This document shows positions 12,021 through 21,762 of a stretch of DNA of 64,000 bases, piece after piece. Made by a program: the position numbers and the translations under genes. How positions within the stretch are numbered: position 1 is the stretch's first letter; each line of letters begins with the position of its first letter. The notes under the pieces are model-generated. The model saw only the letters and a program-made list of their open reading frames with translations, searched no databases and had not been told where the DNA came from. This stretch comes from Oncomelania hupensis (taxonomy: Eukaryota; Mollusca; Gastropoda; Littorinimorpha; Pomatiopsidae). The stretch is taken from positions 61,655,960 to 61,719,959 of the forward strand of contig CM072517.1 of the NCBI GenBank assembly GCA_036898135.1. Reading direction: 5' to 3'.

Positions 12021-12112
12021 ATAATAATAATAATAATAATAATAACGGATTTTTTATATAGCGGGTACTCCAGCCTATGACCAGACTCACCACGCTTTAC
12101 ATAGTCATTATA
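12021..12112 (-). mobile_element. CR1/Rex1-like LINE 3' tail, severely truncated
   Basis: An AATAAT tract is followed by TATATAGCGGGTACTCCAGC and ATGACCAGACTCACCACGC. This is the reverse complement of the LINE 3' end at 24,050-24,128. Only about 90 bp survive. Confidence 0.75.
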
Positions 12113-12164
12113 ATAGATAATGATACAAATATAACAGCTAAAGGTATTAGATAAATATAGTATT

Positions 12165-13912
12165 TATCCTATCCTACCCTATCCCGTAACTCTGAGGTTG
12201 TTGGGGCACCACAGATGATCGTTTAACCAGCGTACTCCATCTTTTTCTATCCTAAGCAACCTTCATGGCTTTGCTCAGTGTCAAGCCAGTCCATTCTCGA
12301 ATGTTGTCCTCCCACCTCTTTTTCGGGCTCCCTCTTCTTCTACCTCCTTGCACTGTGCCTTGCAGGATGGTCTTTGCAAGGCCTGATGATCTGGTGACGT
12401 GGCCATACCATCGGAGTTTTTGTTTCTTCACCACTGTGAGCAGGTCATAGTGTTGTCCAATGGCTAGTGTGATGGTCTGTCGGACTTCGTCGTTGGTGAT
12501 GTGTTGGGTATAGGAAATGCCCAGAATTCTTATGTAGCACATCATCTCCATGCTTTTATTCTTCGTTGTAGATCTGCTGTGAGGGTCCATGTTTTGCAAG
12601 GGTATAGGAAGATGGAGATGACAAGAGAGCGCAGCAGCCTTACCTTCGAATGTAGACTGAGGGTCTTGTCTTTCTAAATGGGCTTCAACCTCGCCAGGGC
12701 AGCAGTTGTTTGTGCGATCCTAGAGAGGACCTGTCGGGAACCATTGTCTGGTGCAATGGCTCCTAAATATTTGAAGCTATGCACTGTGTTGAGGGATGGG
12801 CCTTGGACTTTGATGTCCGTGTTGATGCCATTGGTGTTGTTGGTCATCATTTTGGTCTCTGCACTTATTTCCATTCCCATAGGCTCTGGAGGTGGTGTAA
12901 AGTCTCTATACCAGCTGTTCACGTTCTTGTTCCTCTCCAGCCAATCCATCAATGTCATCCGCAAAACGAAGGTTGGAGATTGCTCTACCCCCTATGCTGA
13001 CTGTGCCTTCGTGATCTGCAAGGGCATCTGATAAGATGCGCTGTAGGAAGAAGTTGAGAGTGTTGGAGAGAGTAGGCAGCCTTGACGCACACCGATTGTT
13101 GTTCTGAACCAGTCCCTGATGGCGCTGTTATGGAAGACTGCACTGGTAGCCTTGTCACATAGGTTTTTGATGACTTCAAGAATTTTAGGGCTGATGTTGT
13201 ACTCTCTCATGGATGCCCACAGGGCTGCATGCCAGACTCGATCAAACGCTTTCTTGAAGTCTGCAAACACATGATATAGATGTTGTTGGTGCTGTGGGTA
13301 TTTCTCGCAGATTATTCTGAGGTTGAAAATCTGTTCAATGGTACTTCGCCCTGCCCTGAATCCTGTTTGTTCGTCAGCTATGATTTGTTCAGCTTGGGGT
13401 TTCAATCTGTTGAGTATTATTTTCAGGAGGACCTTGCTGAGATGGCTGATGAGGCTGTTGGTGCGGTAATTTTCACACTCCTGAAGGTCACGTTTTTTTG
13501 GGGAAGAGTAATGACAAGCGACTGGGTCCATGGCGTAGGCCATTCCCTACTCTGCCAGATGCTGTTACAGATAATGGTGAGGGCGTCAATCATCGCTTCT
13601 CCTCCTGCTTGAAGCAGTTTTGCGGGGATGTTGTCCACTCCCGCTGACTTCCCTTTCGTAAGTGACTGCACTGCTGCCTCAACTTCTTCTCAGAAAATTT
13701 GGAGGATTTCTTCTTCTTCTCTGTTCTCTGGACATGCTAGAACTGGTGGGTCTGAGCTCGTTTGGTGTGTGGTTGTAAAGATCAGATCAGTACTCTGTAC
13801 ATCTAGCCAAGACTTCTTGTACTTCTGTAAGGCATATGCCAGATTTGTTGTGTATTGTGGAGACCTTGGGCTGTTTAACACTTGTCAGCCGCTTCACAGT
13901 CTGATAGGCCTT
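12165..13912 (-). mobile_element. RTE-like LINE, reverse transcriptase to 3' tail (copy d)
   Basis: Broken minus-strand frames cover most of a reverse transcriptase. In 5' to 3' order: KGKSAGVDNIPAKLLQ; ADEQTGFRAGRSTIEQIF; FADFKKAFDRVWH (motif A); RTTIGVRQGCLLSPT (motif B); FKYLGAIA (thumb); and a C-terminal segment with LLTVVKKQKLRWYGHVTRSS. The motif C region falls in a damaged stretch. The element ends in ATCCT repeats at 12,165. Its 5' side stops at 13,912, where LTR sequence begins. This enzyme family copies element RNA into a nicked site; this copy is dead. Confidence 0.85.
12992..13543 (-). pseudogene. RTE-like reverse transcriptase core, fragment
   Basis: The longest surviving frame of copy d (183 codons) holds fingers and palm: SKVLLKIILNRLKPQAEQII, DEQTGFRAGR, FADFKKAFDRVWH with the motif A aspartate, and GVRQGCLLSP. 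It breaks before motif C. Neighbouring frames at 13,423-13,671, 12,674-12,964 and 12,252-12,599 continue the same protein in other frames, so at least three frameshifts or stops separate the parts. Confidence 0.85.
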
Positions 13913-14539
13913 TGTTACACTCGATGTTGTTTGTTGTTTTTATGAGTTGATTCAGCCCCAATGCTTGAATTCTGATAAGTGTAACTCGTTTATCCACGCA
14001 ACCCGTTCAATCAGCAACAAGGCAGGAGTCGTCAAGTGAAGTTTTCCAATTTTATTCAGCGTATATCGCTTTTCACTTTCTCTCTCTACAATTTTCAACT
14101 CTCAACCACCTTTTGAAACAGTGCGGCACTATATATATATAGTCTCTCTATGTTACGTTGGAGATGTCCCTTATACGCACTTGTGTCTAGGGACTTAAAT
14201 CTATCCAACCAACCAACCTACGTTGGAGACGCGTGTGATGGTAGGCTTACGTGTGAAACGCGTGCGATAGTAGTCTTGCGTGTGTGACGCGCGCGATAGA
14301 TGCGATCGTTTTGTTTTTCTAAGCATGCAATAATAGAGTGTATTTATCTTTGATTTGATTTTGCGTTGTTATTAGAAGAAGCATGGTATGACGTTGGTAA
14401 ATTTAGTTGGTCGATATTATTTGAAAATTTTCTAGAGTTGATTGTTTACCATCGATCGAAGCGTATGGATAATTCTAGTGGTAACTATAGAAGCTTCCAT
14501 TCCAAATAAGGTTGAGAAAAAACAACATCGAGTGTAACA
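13913..14539. mobile_element. Two partial LTRs of the Gmr1-like family in inverted order
   Basis: From 13,913 (TGTTACACTCGATG) to 14,150 the sequence matches half of the LTR at 25,308, in the same minus orientation. At 14,151 TGTTACGTTGG starts the LTR in plus orientation, and it runs to CGAGTGTAACA at 14,539. About 60 bp at 14,160-14,220 inside it are a diverged unit of the 58-bp array at 17.6 kb. The two halves meet tail to head, so this is a rearranged or gene-converted LTR. Confidence 0.7.
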
Positions 14540-15072
14540 TTTTGGGGGCCAAGCCGCGATCTACGCCATAGCCAAGGGTTCAACTGCTACAACAAGTGAG
14601 TCAACGTTACGAGAGGCAGTCATCGAGGGTTGCCGCCAACAAGTTGCGTCGGGAGGGGCCAACATACTGGGACTACATCCCCGAAAGATTCGGGTTGACT
14701 GCAAGGGCGTGTAGTCGCCGAAGAGTTGCTTCGTGAGCGAACAACAGACCGGCACTACGTGGCTGCCGCAAGACTACGTCGAGGGACAGTCTCGGAGCTA
14801 CATCGCCAGTATTAAAGAGAGCGACGAGCGGACGTCGCGTCTACTTCAGTACAGGAGCGAATACATCAACACCAGCGTGGCGCAGCGTCGCATACGACGA
14901 GGACAGCGGCGCCTGCGTCAGCGAAATCGACTAGGGACAAGCATCAGCGCTACTGCAGAAAGCGTGCTGTTCTAGAACAGTCTAGAAAGGTGCAGCATAG
15001 TAAAGTACTTTCCAGAAAAGCATCAAGATGGCTGACTTCTGGCAGAAAGGGATTGAACTGAATCTAAAAGGC
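14540..15072 (+). mobile_element. 5' leader and first codons of gag, Gmr1-like element, truncated
   Basis: TTTTGGGGGCCAAGCCGCG follows the LTR directly, as it does in the complete element (complement of 30,536 leftwards). It marks the primer-binding and leader region. A gag start codon at 15,027 reads MADFWQKGIELNLKGK, matching MADLWQKGVELNLKGK of the complete element. Homology stops at about 15,072. A leader frame at 14,733-14,975 starts MSEQQTGTTWLPQDYVEGQS and is also present at 30,343 downward. Confidence 0.75.
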
Positions 15073-15315
15073 AAGTCCCCGTGCGTCAACAAGACATACC
15101 AATGTTTCCGTGTCGTCCCAGCTGCGGTTGTCCTGTTATTAAAAGAGTTGATTGTAAGCAGAGGTAAGACCTCATGGACAAAAGACTGAGGTGAGACACG
15201 CACTCACAGAGGGTTTAAACAAACATAAATCTGCACTGAGCAGGCTGTAGTGGCGTGAGTGAGTAGATAGGGAGTATTAGCGGTAAATTAGACCCGCAAT
15301 CATGCCAATACTAAC

Positions 15316-15445
15316 GGGCACCATGCTTTCCCGATGATTCGCTCTCCAGGCTCAACAGGCATGGCCATATCTTCCCATAGGATGGTGAAGCCGTCGATAC
15401 AGGACGTGAATTTCTCACACAACGCCAGCGACTGCCCGTTCATCG
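15316..15445 (-). CDS. Cys-module gene, exon A5
   Basis: Acceptor CTTGTGTTGCAG, CG completing a codon, 42 full codons, CC before donor GTTAGT. Cysteines at codons 9, 15 and 42 (LALC, FTSC, KAWC). It is the most downstream exon found; the next should be a type B exon at lower coordinates. If the donor is not used, the frame would end at TGA six codons after the last cysteine, making this a possible last exon. Confidence 0.75.
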
Positions 15446-15994
15446 CTGCAACACAAGGTCAAACAACCCTGGGTCAAGGTTAAAAAAAAACACAACACTA
15501 ACCTACTGTACGACAAGACAATTTCTAGGCTAGACATTTAGGCAGCTTGTAGGTGAAACATCATAAGGTCAAGGTCTGGTAATGCAGAATCAGACCCCGC
15601 AACGTGAATGTTAAAGTAGCATGAAACGACAACAAAAGGTCAAGGTTAATTTACATATTATCAAGATAAAACCACGCAAAGGCTTTCTTGGAGTTCTGTT
15701 GGGAAGTATAGTTTTGTTGTTTCTTGATCTCGTGTTTTGTCCGCTCGAAAAAGAGTTTAGCTCGAACATGTAATTTGCATTGTGTCTTGTTTTTTGTCGA
15801 AACGAGCACTTCTTGGGCTTATGTGCACATATGTTTGTCATTATTACCCTTAAAGCTACTCTACTTCTACTAATTACTACAAATCCTATTACTGCTACTG
15901 CTGCTGTCAAATTTCCTTTGCGTAATAACGGAGACCACAGAATCATGTTGTACCATGTGCCTCGCTCTTCGCTTCGGCTAGAACTACTACTGAC

Positions 15995-16125
15995 CAGTGC
16001 AAACAGTCGATAAAATGGCAGACAGATTGTCCAGTTTGGGTCCAGGGAATGAAGACCAGCCGGGAAACTGTTCCGTACAGTTCTGTAGAGCAGTATTGGC
16101 GCACTGCTGGTACGTCTTGATGCCA
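15995..16125 (-). CDS. Cys-module gene, exon B4
   Basis: Acceptor GTGTGCTGACAG, one base, 43 full codons, G before donor GTCAGT. Cysteines at codons 8, 16 and 42 (YQQC, LQNC, STVC). QNCTE is a possible N-glycosylation site. A longer frame over this place (15,611-16,222) is in a different phase and is not the coding one. The 2.5-kb intron before it contains the 58-bp hairpin array and R1 copy 1. Confidence 0.82.
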
Positions 16126-16430
16126 CTGTCAGCACACATACACACATGTCGTTGTTAGTCGTCAGGTAACAATCACAATAAATTATGAGACAGAAATACT
16201 TGTAGGGGAAAAAAAGGTTCAAGACGGGCCATAAAGTCCCCGACCAAGAGCGTTAGGTCACTAATACTTTAGGGACACCAGTACTGTTTCTGGTCAGCAG
16301 CATTCCAAGGGTTAAAGTGAACTCAAAGACTTTTTCATTCGACATTTTTTTTTTATTTGCAAGAGGAATCCAGAATTATTTCAAGTACTGTAATTTAAAA
16401 CCAAAAACGTAACCGTTCCGTTAGGAGAGG

Positions 16431-16431
16431 T

Positions 16432-16511
<80 letters not shown>

Positions 16512-16552
16512 CAGAGATAGAGACAGAGAGAGAGACAGAGAGAAGATAACGT
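16431..16552. repeat. (AG)n microsatellite
   Basis: About 60 bp of perfect AG, then ACAGAG-type variants. Sequence from here to about 16,930 shows no recognised gene. Confidence 0.95.
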
Positions 16553-16974
16553 CCTCTCTAATAGAACGCATCCCTCTCAGTATTAAGACCTATTTTTATA
16601 TCAAGGTGATGATGTCGAGGGACGCGTTCTATAGATATGACGCTATGGAGCTCCTGTGGCTGAAACCACTGGGGCATTCACCTAAGAGAATGGATCCGCG
16701 ATAGCAACAAAAAAGTGGGTCCTCCGTAGCATAGCGGTAGCAGTAGTAGCGTACAGCCCATGTATCATATATAGAAGGGTGGGATCGGATTACGCACGTC
16801 TGTTGGCGAAACGAATCGGCCACTCAAAGGGCTTATTCTCAAACCGCGTACCAACGAACCAATAATATCTTCATTTACATCGAAAAATACATTCCTATAG
16901 TTGGGAAGACATTGATACATGCCGATTTTATTATATGTGGAACGTTCTCCTATCAAAGGCCTACCGCTCGTGGG

Positions 16975-17292
16975 GATGCGGGGGTTTCAGTATAAACAGT
17001 ATCCCCACTTTCTGGAAATTTAGAGCTTTAAATTCCCGCTGTTGCTGTCTTTCTCCTTTGTTTTTTCTCATTCCTACTCTGTTCTATCAATCTACTATAC
17101 TATCTTCTTCTTCGCCAGACCAGTCATCTACCTTTTTTCTTGAAAACTCTTCGGGAACGGGGCTACTCATTTGGGTGTGGGGTCTGTTGGGTCGGCTTGG
17201 GAGTGTTGGACGCTTTCTGCCGGGTGGTCTCTGGGGTTTCCTGTGATGTTGTTGTTTGGCAGTGTGGGCATTTTGTGTGTGGGTGTGTGTGT

Positions 17293-17331
<39 letters not shown>

Positions 17332-17601
17332 GTTGGTGTTTTGTGGAGGTGTTTGTATTCTGTTTTGTTTTTGTAAACGGGGGTTCGATGGGTTGGGGTG
17401 TGGTCTCAGCGTCCCCTGCGAGGGGTGTCTTTGTTGTGGAGTGGCCGGCTGGTGGAATGCGTTCAGTGTTGCCACTGGGGTTGTTTCGGCGGATCTATTG
17501 TGCGGATCAGGGGTGGGTCCTCTTTCTTCGAGGTTGTGGTCTTCATTTGGCTCGGAAGAGTCCGCTGGACCTTAAGCAATAACCATGTAATGTAATGTAA
17601 T
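16975..17601 (+). repeat. Dispersed repeat R1, copy 1, with clustered A-to-G changes
   Basis: R1 is a ~0.6-kb repeat starting GGGGGTTTCAGTATAAA and ending with CCGCTGGACCTTAAGCAATA and TGTAA repeats. The four copies share the 3' end and differ at the 5' end, which suggests target-primed retrotransposition by a LINE or large SINE. In this copy the stretch from about 17,155 to 17,520 has G at roughly 40 positions where all three other copies have A. Both flanks are normal. Loss of A removes most stop codons there and explains three overlapping open frames (up to 134 codons) that are not genes. A GT repeat lies at 17,276-17,330. Confidence 0.85.
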
Positions 17602-17642
17602 CACAGGCCTATATCGTTTCCATTTAAGGGAGGATCACATGT

Positions 17643-18352
17643 TCGTTCTTACGTCCACTACATGCTTATGTGTCTGGGGACGTTAATCTACATGCCTGCC
17701 TCGTTCTTACGTCCCCTACATGCTTATGTGTCTGGGGACGTTAATCTACATGCCTGCCTCGTTCTTACGTCCCCTATATGCTTATGTGTCTGGGGACGTT
17801 AATCTACATGCCTGCCTCGTTCTTACGTCCCCTACATGCTTATGTGTCTGGGGACGTTAATCTACATGCCTGCCTCGTTCTTACGTCCCCTATATGCTTA
17901 TGTGTCTGGGGACGTTAATCTACATGCCTGCCTCGTTCTTACGTCCCCTATATGCTTATGTGTCTGGGGACGTTAATCTACATGCCTGCCTCGTTCTTAC
18001 GTCCCCTACATGCTTATGTGTCTGGGGACGTTAATCTACATGCCTGCCTCGTTCTTACGTCCCCTACATGCTTATGTGTCTGGGGACGTTAATCTACATG
18101 CCTGCCTCGTTCTTACGTCCCCTACATGCTTATGTGTCTGGGGACGTTAATCTACATGCCTGCCTCGTTCTTACGTCCCCTACATGCTTATGTGTCTGGG
18201 GACGTTAATCTACATGCCTGCCTCGTTCTTACGTCCCCTATATGCTTATGTGTCTGGCGACATTAATCTACATGCCTGCCTCGTTCTTACGTCCCCTACA
18301 TGCTTATGTGTCTGGGGACGTTAATCTACATGCCTGCCTCGTTCTTACGCGG
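17643..18352. repeat. 58-bp tandem array, about 12 units, each with a perfect hairpin
   Basis: The unit carries ACGTCCCC, a 17-base spacer, then GGGGACGT, followed by a linker with CTACATGCCTGCCTCG. Units are nearly identical, differing mainly at TACATG/TATATG. One unit near 18,250 has GGCGACAT in place of GGGGACGT. A diverged single unit lies at about 14,160-14,220. Confidence 0.95.
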
Positions 18353-18659
18353 TGTGAGGATGAACCGTTTGAGCGGCCGATTCCTTTGGCCAATGACGCA
18401 GTATGACTCCATCCTTCCTATTTATAATACAAATGGCTCCTGTGTTCTCTACCGCTGAGCGATCGAGGAAACACTTTCTTTTGGATATCGCGGATCCATC
18501 GTTCTTAGTTAAATGCCCCTGCTGTGAAACTGAACAGAAGACATGCTTCACCAGACTCCGCTACGCTCTACTTTATCTCCTTCCGCCCTCCCCCCTCTCC
18601 CCTCCCTCCTGCCCCCTTCTTTCCATCCTCCTCTTCCTCCTACCCCTACTACTACTCAC

Positions 18660-18750
18660 TCGCATCGTTGCATAAAGGTGTGTGAATTGTTGGCAAGCAC
18701 CTGATCCAAAGGATCGCCGCAAGTTTTCAGCGCAGGGCAGGCGTTCACAT
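18660..18750 (-). CDS. Cys-module gene, exon A4
   Basis: Acceptor TTGTTTGTACAG, AT completing a codon, 29 full codons, GA before donor GTGAGT. Cysteines at codons 4, 10 and 29 (VNAC, LKTC, MQRC). ANNSH offers a possible N-glycosylation site. The intron before it (5.7 kb) holds the CR1-like LINE, the solo LTR and a SINE. Confidence 0.82.
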
Positions 18751-18797
18751 CTGTACAAACAACACTATTAATATTAATAAATGTTGCACCATCAAGG

Positions 18798-19215
18798 TTT
18801 GATTCAGCGCCGAAGCTTCAATCTTGTGTAACTCGAATTGGTTGTCCACGCAGCCCGTTCACTCAGCAACAAGGTAACCTCCGTGGTTATCAAGTTGTTT
18901 TCCAACTTTATTCAGCAAACAACAACAACTACATGCATCCAAATCGTTTTCCGATAAGAAAAGGAAAATAAAACTCAAGCAAGCAGACAGTGCATTACTA
19001 AATATAGCTTTTCAAATAATTATACAGCATTCCAGAATGACGCAATCAACACCCAATCGAAATAAAACTCGTCACTGGAATTACGCACTGTCTCACGTCA
19101 TAGACTGTTCCACAATTTCCAAGAGGCGACGAGTTATCGCCAGATAGATCTCGAATATTCGATCGACAATAAATTTGGCAGGAAAATCGTTGTTAGAGAA
19201 AAAAACAAACCTAGA
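18798..19215 (-). mobile_element. Diverged LTR of the Gmr1-like family, no internal part
   Basis: TTGATTCAGCGCCGAAGCTT, CCACGCAGCCCGTTCACTC and CAACTTTATTCAGCAAACAA follow the order of the LTR at 25,308-25,915 but with many changes. No internal sequence or terminal TGTTACA/TGTAACA pair is clear, so it is an old solo or truncated LTR. Confidence 0.6.
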
Positions 19216-19269
19216 AAGGATAATGATTTAGTTTTGCGTTTTTGAAATTAACATTGACCGCACCAAATA

Positions 19270-19273
19270 GGTC

Positions 19274-19348
<75 letters not shown>

Positions 19349-19349
19349 T

Positions 19350-19415
<66 letters not shown>

Positions 19416-19446
19416 CATGATAATAATATTAATAATAATAATAACA
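19270..19446. repeat. (AAT)n / (AAC)n microsatellite
   Basis: An AAT tract, a central AAC block, then AAT again. The poly-Asn and poly-Ile frames are artefacts. Confidence 0.97.
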
Positions 19447-19559
19447 ATACAGGATGTTATCACGCGCTTTTTCTTCAAATGATCTCAAAGCGCGGGGACT
19501 GGAATATAAATCACTTTTTAATTTTGACATTTTAGATTACATTTAATACCATTATTAAA

Positions 19560-19722
19560 CGGAGGCGGTAAAACGAAATACCCGGAGAAAACGCTCGAAG
19601 TCCTGAAAGGTCTTGTACCTCTGTCACGTAAGTTCGACCCACTCGGGGTTCGAACCCGCGACCTTCGACATAGGAAACCATCGCACTATCCACTTGGCTA
19701 CAGGCCACCCCTACTGCCTATG
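19560..19722 (-). mobile_element. tRNA-derived SINE (CTCCGGGTA core)
   Basis: On the minus strand a tRNA-like head has an A-box TAGCCAAGTGGATAGTGCG and a B-box GGGTTCGAACCCC. The body contains TTTTCTCCGGGTA, a core also present in the SINEs at 39.2-39.5 kb and 57.5-57.7 kb. A real tRNA gene is unlikely given the attached conserved body. Confidence 0.65.
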
Positions 19723-19904
19723 TTCTCTCACTGATCTTTCAATGGTCATCTTTCAACTCCATAACATAATTAACGATGAAAATGACTAACACTACCTGAC
19801 CAGAAAAATTAAGAGGCAGGCATTGCCCGTTGATGATAATGCTGCTGCTGCTGCTGCTGCTGTTGATGATGAGGAGGATGACAACGAAACTGTTGCTGTT
19901 AAGG

Positions 19905-21762
19905 GTCGCTCTTGATAGCCATGAGATCCCACTCATGAACCCATTCACACCTTCCCTCACTACTGCAAATTTGGATGTTTTTCAACCAATAACAGAGCAA
20001 GAAGTCAAGAAAGTCATCTTAAGCTCAAAACCAACATCTTGCTCTCTTGACCCCATTCCCTACTCCCATGCTGATAGAGAATCTTGTCTTCTACTCCCGA
20101 CCATTACCCACATTATCAACGAGAGTCTGTCCTCTGGTGTTGTTCCGTCTATGCTCAAAGTGGCTATCATCAAACCCCTCCTTAAAAAATCAAGTTTAGA
20201 CAAAACTAATCTAAAGAACTATAGACCTGTTTCAAACCTCTCCTTCCTGTCCAAAGTCATAGAAAAAATTGTTCTCAAACAACTGTTTGCCTACCTATAT
20301 GATAACGCTTTACTTTGCCCCAACCAGTCTGCCTACCGACCCTTACACAGCACTGAGACAGCCCTCCTACTGGTAACCAATGATCTGTTGCTTGGCTTAA
20401 ATAATGGTAACGTCTCCATTCTCACCTTATTAGACCTCTCAGCCGCCTTTGACACAGTCGACCACCACATTCTCTTTAACACTCTTCAACACTACTTTGG
20501 AATCTCTGGCTCAGTCCTAGCTTGGTTCCACTCATATCTTTCTGACAGATCACAAGCAGTCACTGTCGATGGCTGTTTCTCCAGAATAGCAGACTTGGTG
20601 TGCGGAGTGCCTCAGGGTTCTGTTTTAGGGCCGGTGTTATTCACTCTGTACACCAAACCACTGCTTCTCCTGCTCGGAAAGCAAGCTGTTGAGAGTCAGT
20701 CATTTGCAGATGACACACAACTTTATAAATCCACTGCCCCCTCTCTCATTAATTCCACTGTTCAGACTTTGGAGAACTGCATCACAGACATTAAGTCATG
20801 GATGACAATCAACAAGCTTAAGCTTAACGACGATAAAACGGAAGCCCTCCTCATTCACAAGCACAACACCTCCTCCTCCCTCTCACCTCTCCCAACATCG
20901 CTTACAGTAGGGACAACAAACATTCAGTTCTCATCCTCAGCGAGAAATCTCGGCTACATTCTCTCCGATGACCTGTCCCTCAACAATCACATCTCCAAAG
21001 TCTGTCGCTCTGCATACATGGCCATACGCTAAATCAGCTCCTTTCACCACTATCTTACAGTCACTGCCACCAAAACCATCCTTTCTCGTCTTGACTATTG
21101 CAACTCTCTCCTCGCTGGCTCCCCAAAACACATCATTGACAAACTACAAAAGGTTCAGAACTCAGCAGCTAGACTAGTATTCACACCTCTACTACATTCC
21201 CTTCATTGGCTTCCTGTGCAAGCACGCATAGAGTACAAACTCTCTGTTCTCTGTCACAACTTCTTCACAGATTCTTGTCCTTCCTACCTTGCTGATCTAC
21301 TGTCTACTCTCCTTCACGCACTTTAAGATCTTCTGCTGACAATCGCACACTCAAGGTTCCCGTCACCCGCACTAAGACATACGGCCAACGTGCATTCGCT
21401 TACTCCGCACCCAAGCAGTGGAATTCCCTTCCTTCATATATCCGCAACATACAATCAACACAGGCATTCAAAAAGGCCCTCAAAACCCACCGACTGATTT
21501 GTATCCCGCAGCCATTCTCTCCTCTTTTGTCTCTGTCTGATCCGTAAGTGTGCATACGGCTGTAAATATTTATACTGTTTTCCTTTCCTGGGTCTAACCG
21601 GGCATATAAATAGCTGTGAATATGCTTTTGCTATTCTATTTTTGTCTTTTTTGGTAATTTTTGTACATAGTTGTAAATAGTTCTTACTTTTACTGTTTCG
21701 TCATTTGGTGTATCGTAGCAAAAGCGATGTTTGATCGAATGCATGTATTTTTATGTAATGAC
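19905..21762 (+). mobile_element. CR1/Rex1-like LINE, 5'-truncated, interrupted by a solo LTR
   Basis: Reverse transcriptase and C-terminal region in plus orientation. The element continues after the solo LTR at 24,050-24,128, ending in TATATAAAAATCCC and TTATTATTA repeats. The 5' end, including any endonuclease, is missing. Sequence upstream of about 19,905 is a GAT/GCT-rich low-complexity stretch. Confidence 0.85.
19926..21345 (+). pseudogene. CR1/Rex1-like reverse transcriptase
   Basis: An open frame to 21,032 encodes LKNYRPVSNLSFLSKVIEKI, LLDLSAAFDTVDH (motif A), CGVPQGSVLGPVLFTLYT (motif B), SFADDTQLY (intact motif C) and WMTINKLKLNDDKTEALL (thumb). After a stop at 21,030-21,032 the C-terminal part (RLDYCNSLLAG, LHWLPVQARIEYKL) continues in other frames to about 21,345, with a further stop. 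The catalytic residues survive, but the protein is interrupted at least twice. The longer open frame beginning at 19,830 includes repeat-coded leucines and is not the real start. Confidence 0.85.

Noticed and set aside
15073..15240. Further exon of the Cys-module gene near CTCTGTGAGTGCG
   Set aside because: A donor-like site is present, but the candidate lacks the three-cysteine pattern.
15611..16222. 203-codon minus-strand frame
   Set aside because: It overlaps exon B4 in a different phase and lacks the cysteine pattern; the exon frame is better supported.
17171..17575. Three overlapping plus-strand frames of 65-134 codons
   Set aside because: They exist because A-to-G changes removed stop codons in R1 copy 1; homologous copies have no such frames.
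17643..18352. CRISPR-like array
   Set aside because: Units are head-to-tail repeats with no variable spacers, in an animal genome; this is a minisatellite.
18400..18480. tRNA-like A-box on the minus strand (CGCTCAGCGGTAGAG)
   Set aside because: No matching B-box at the right distance and no second copy in the window.
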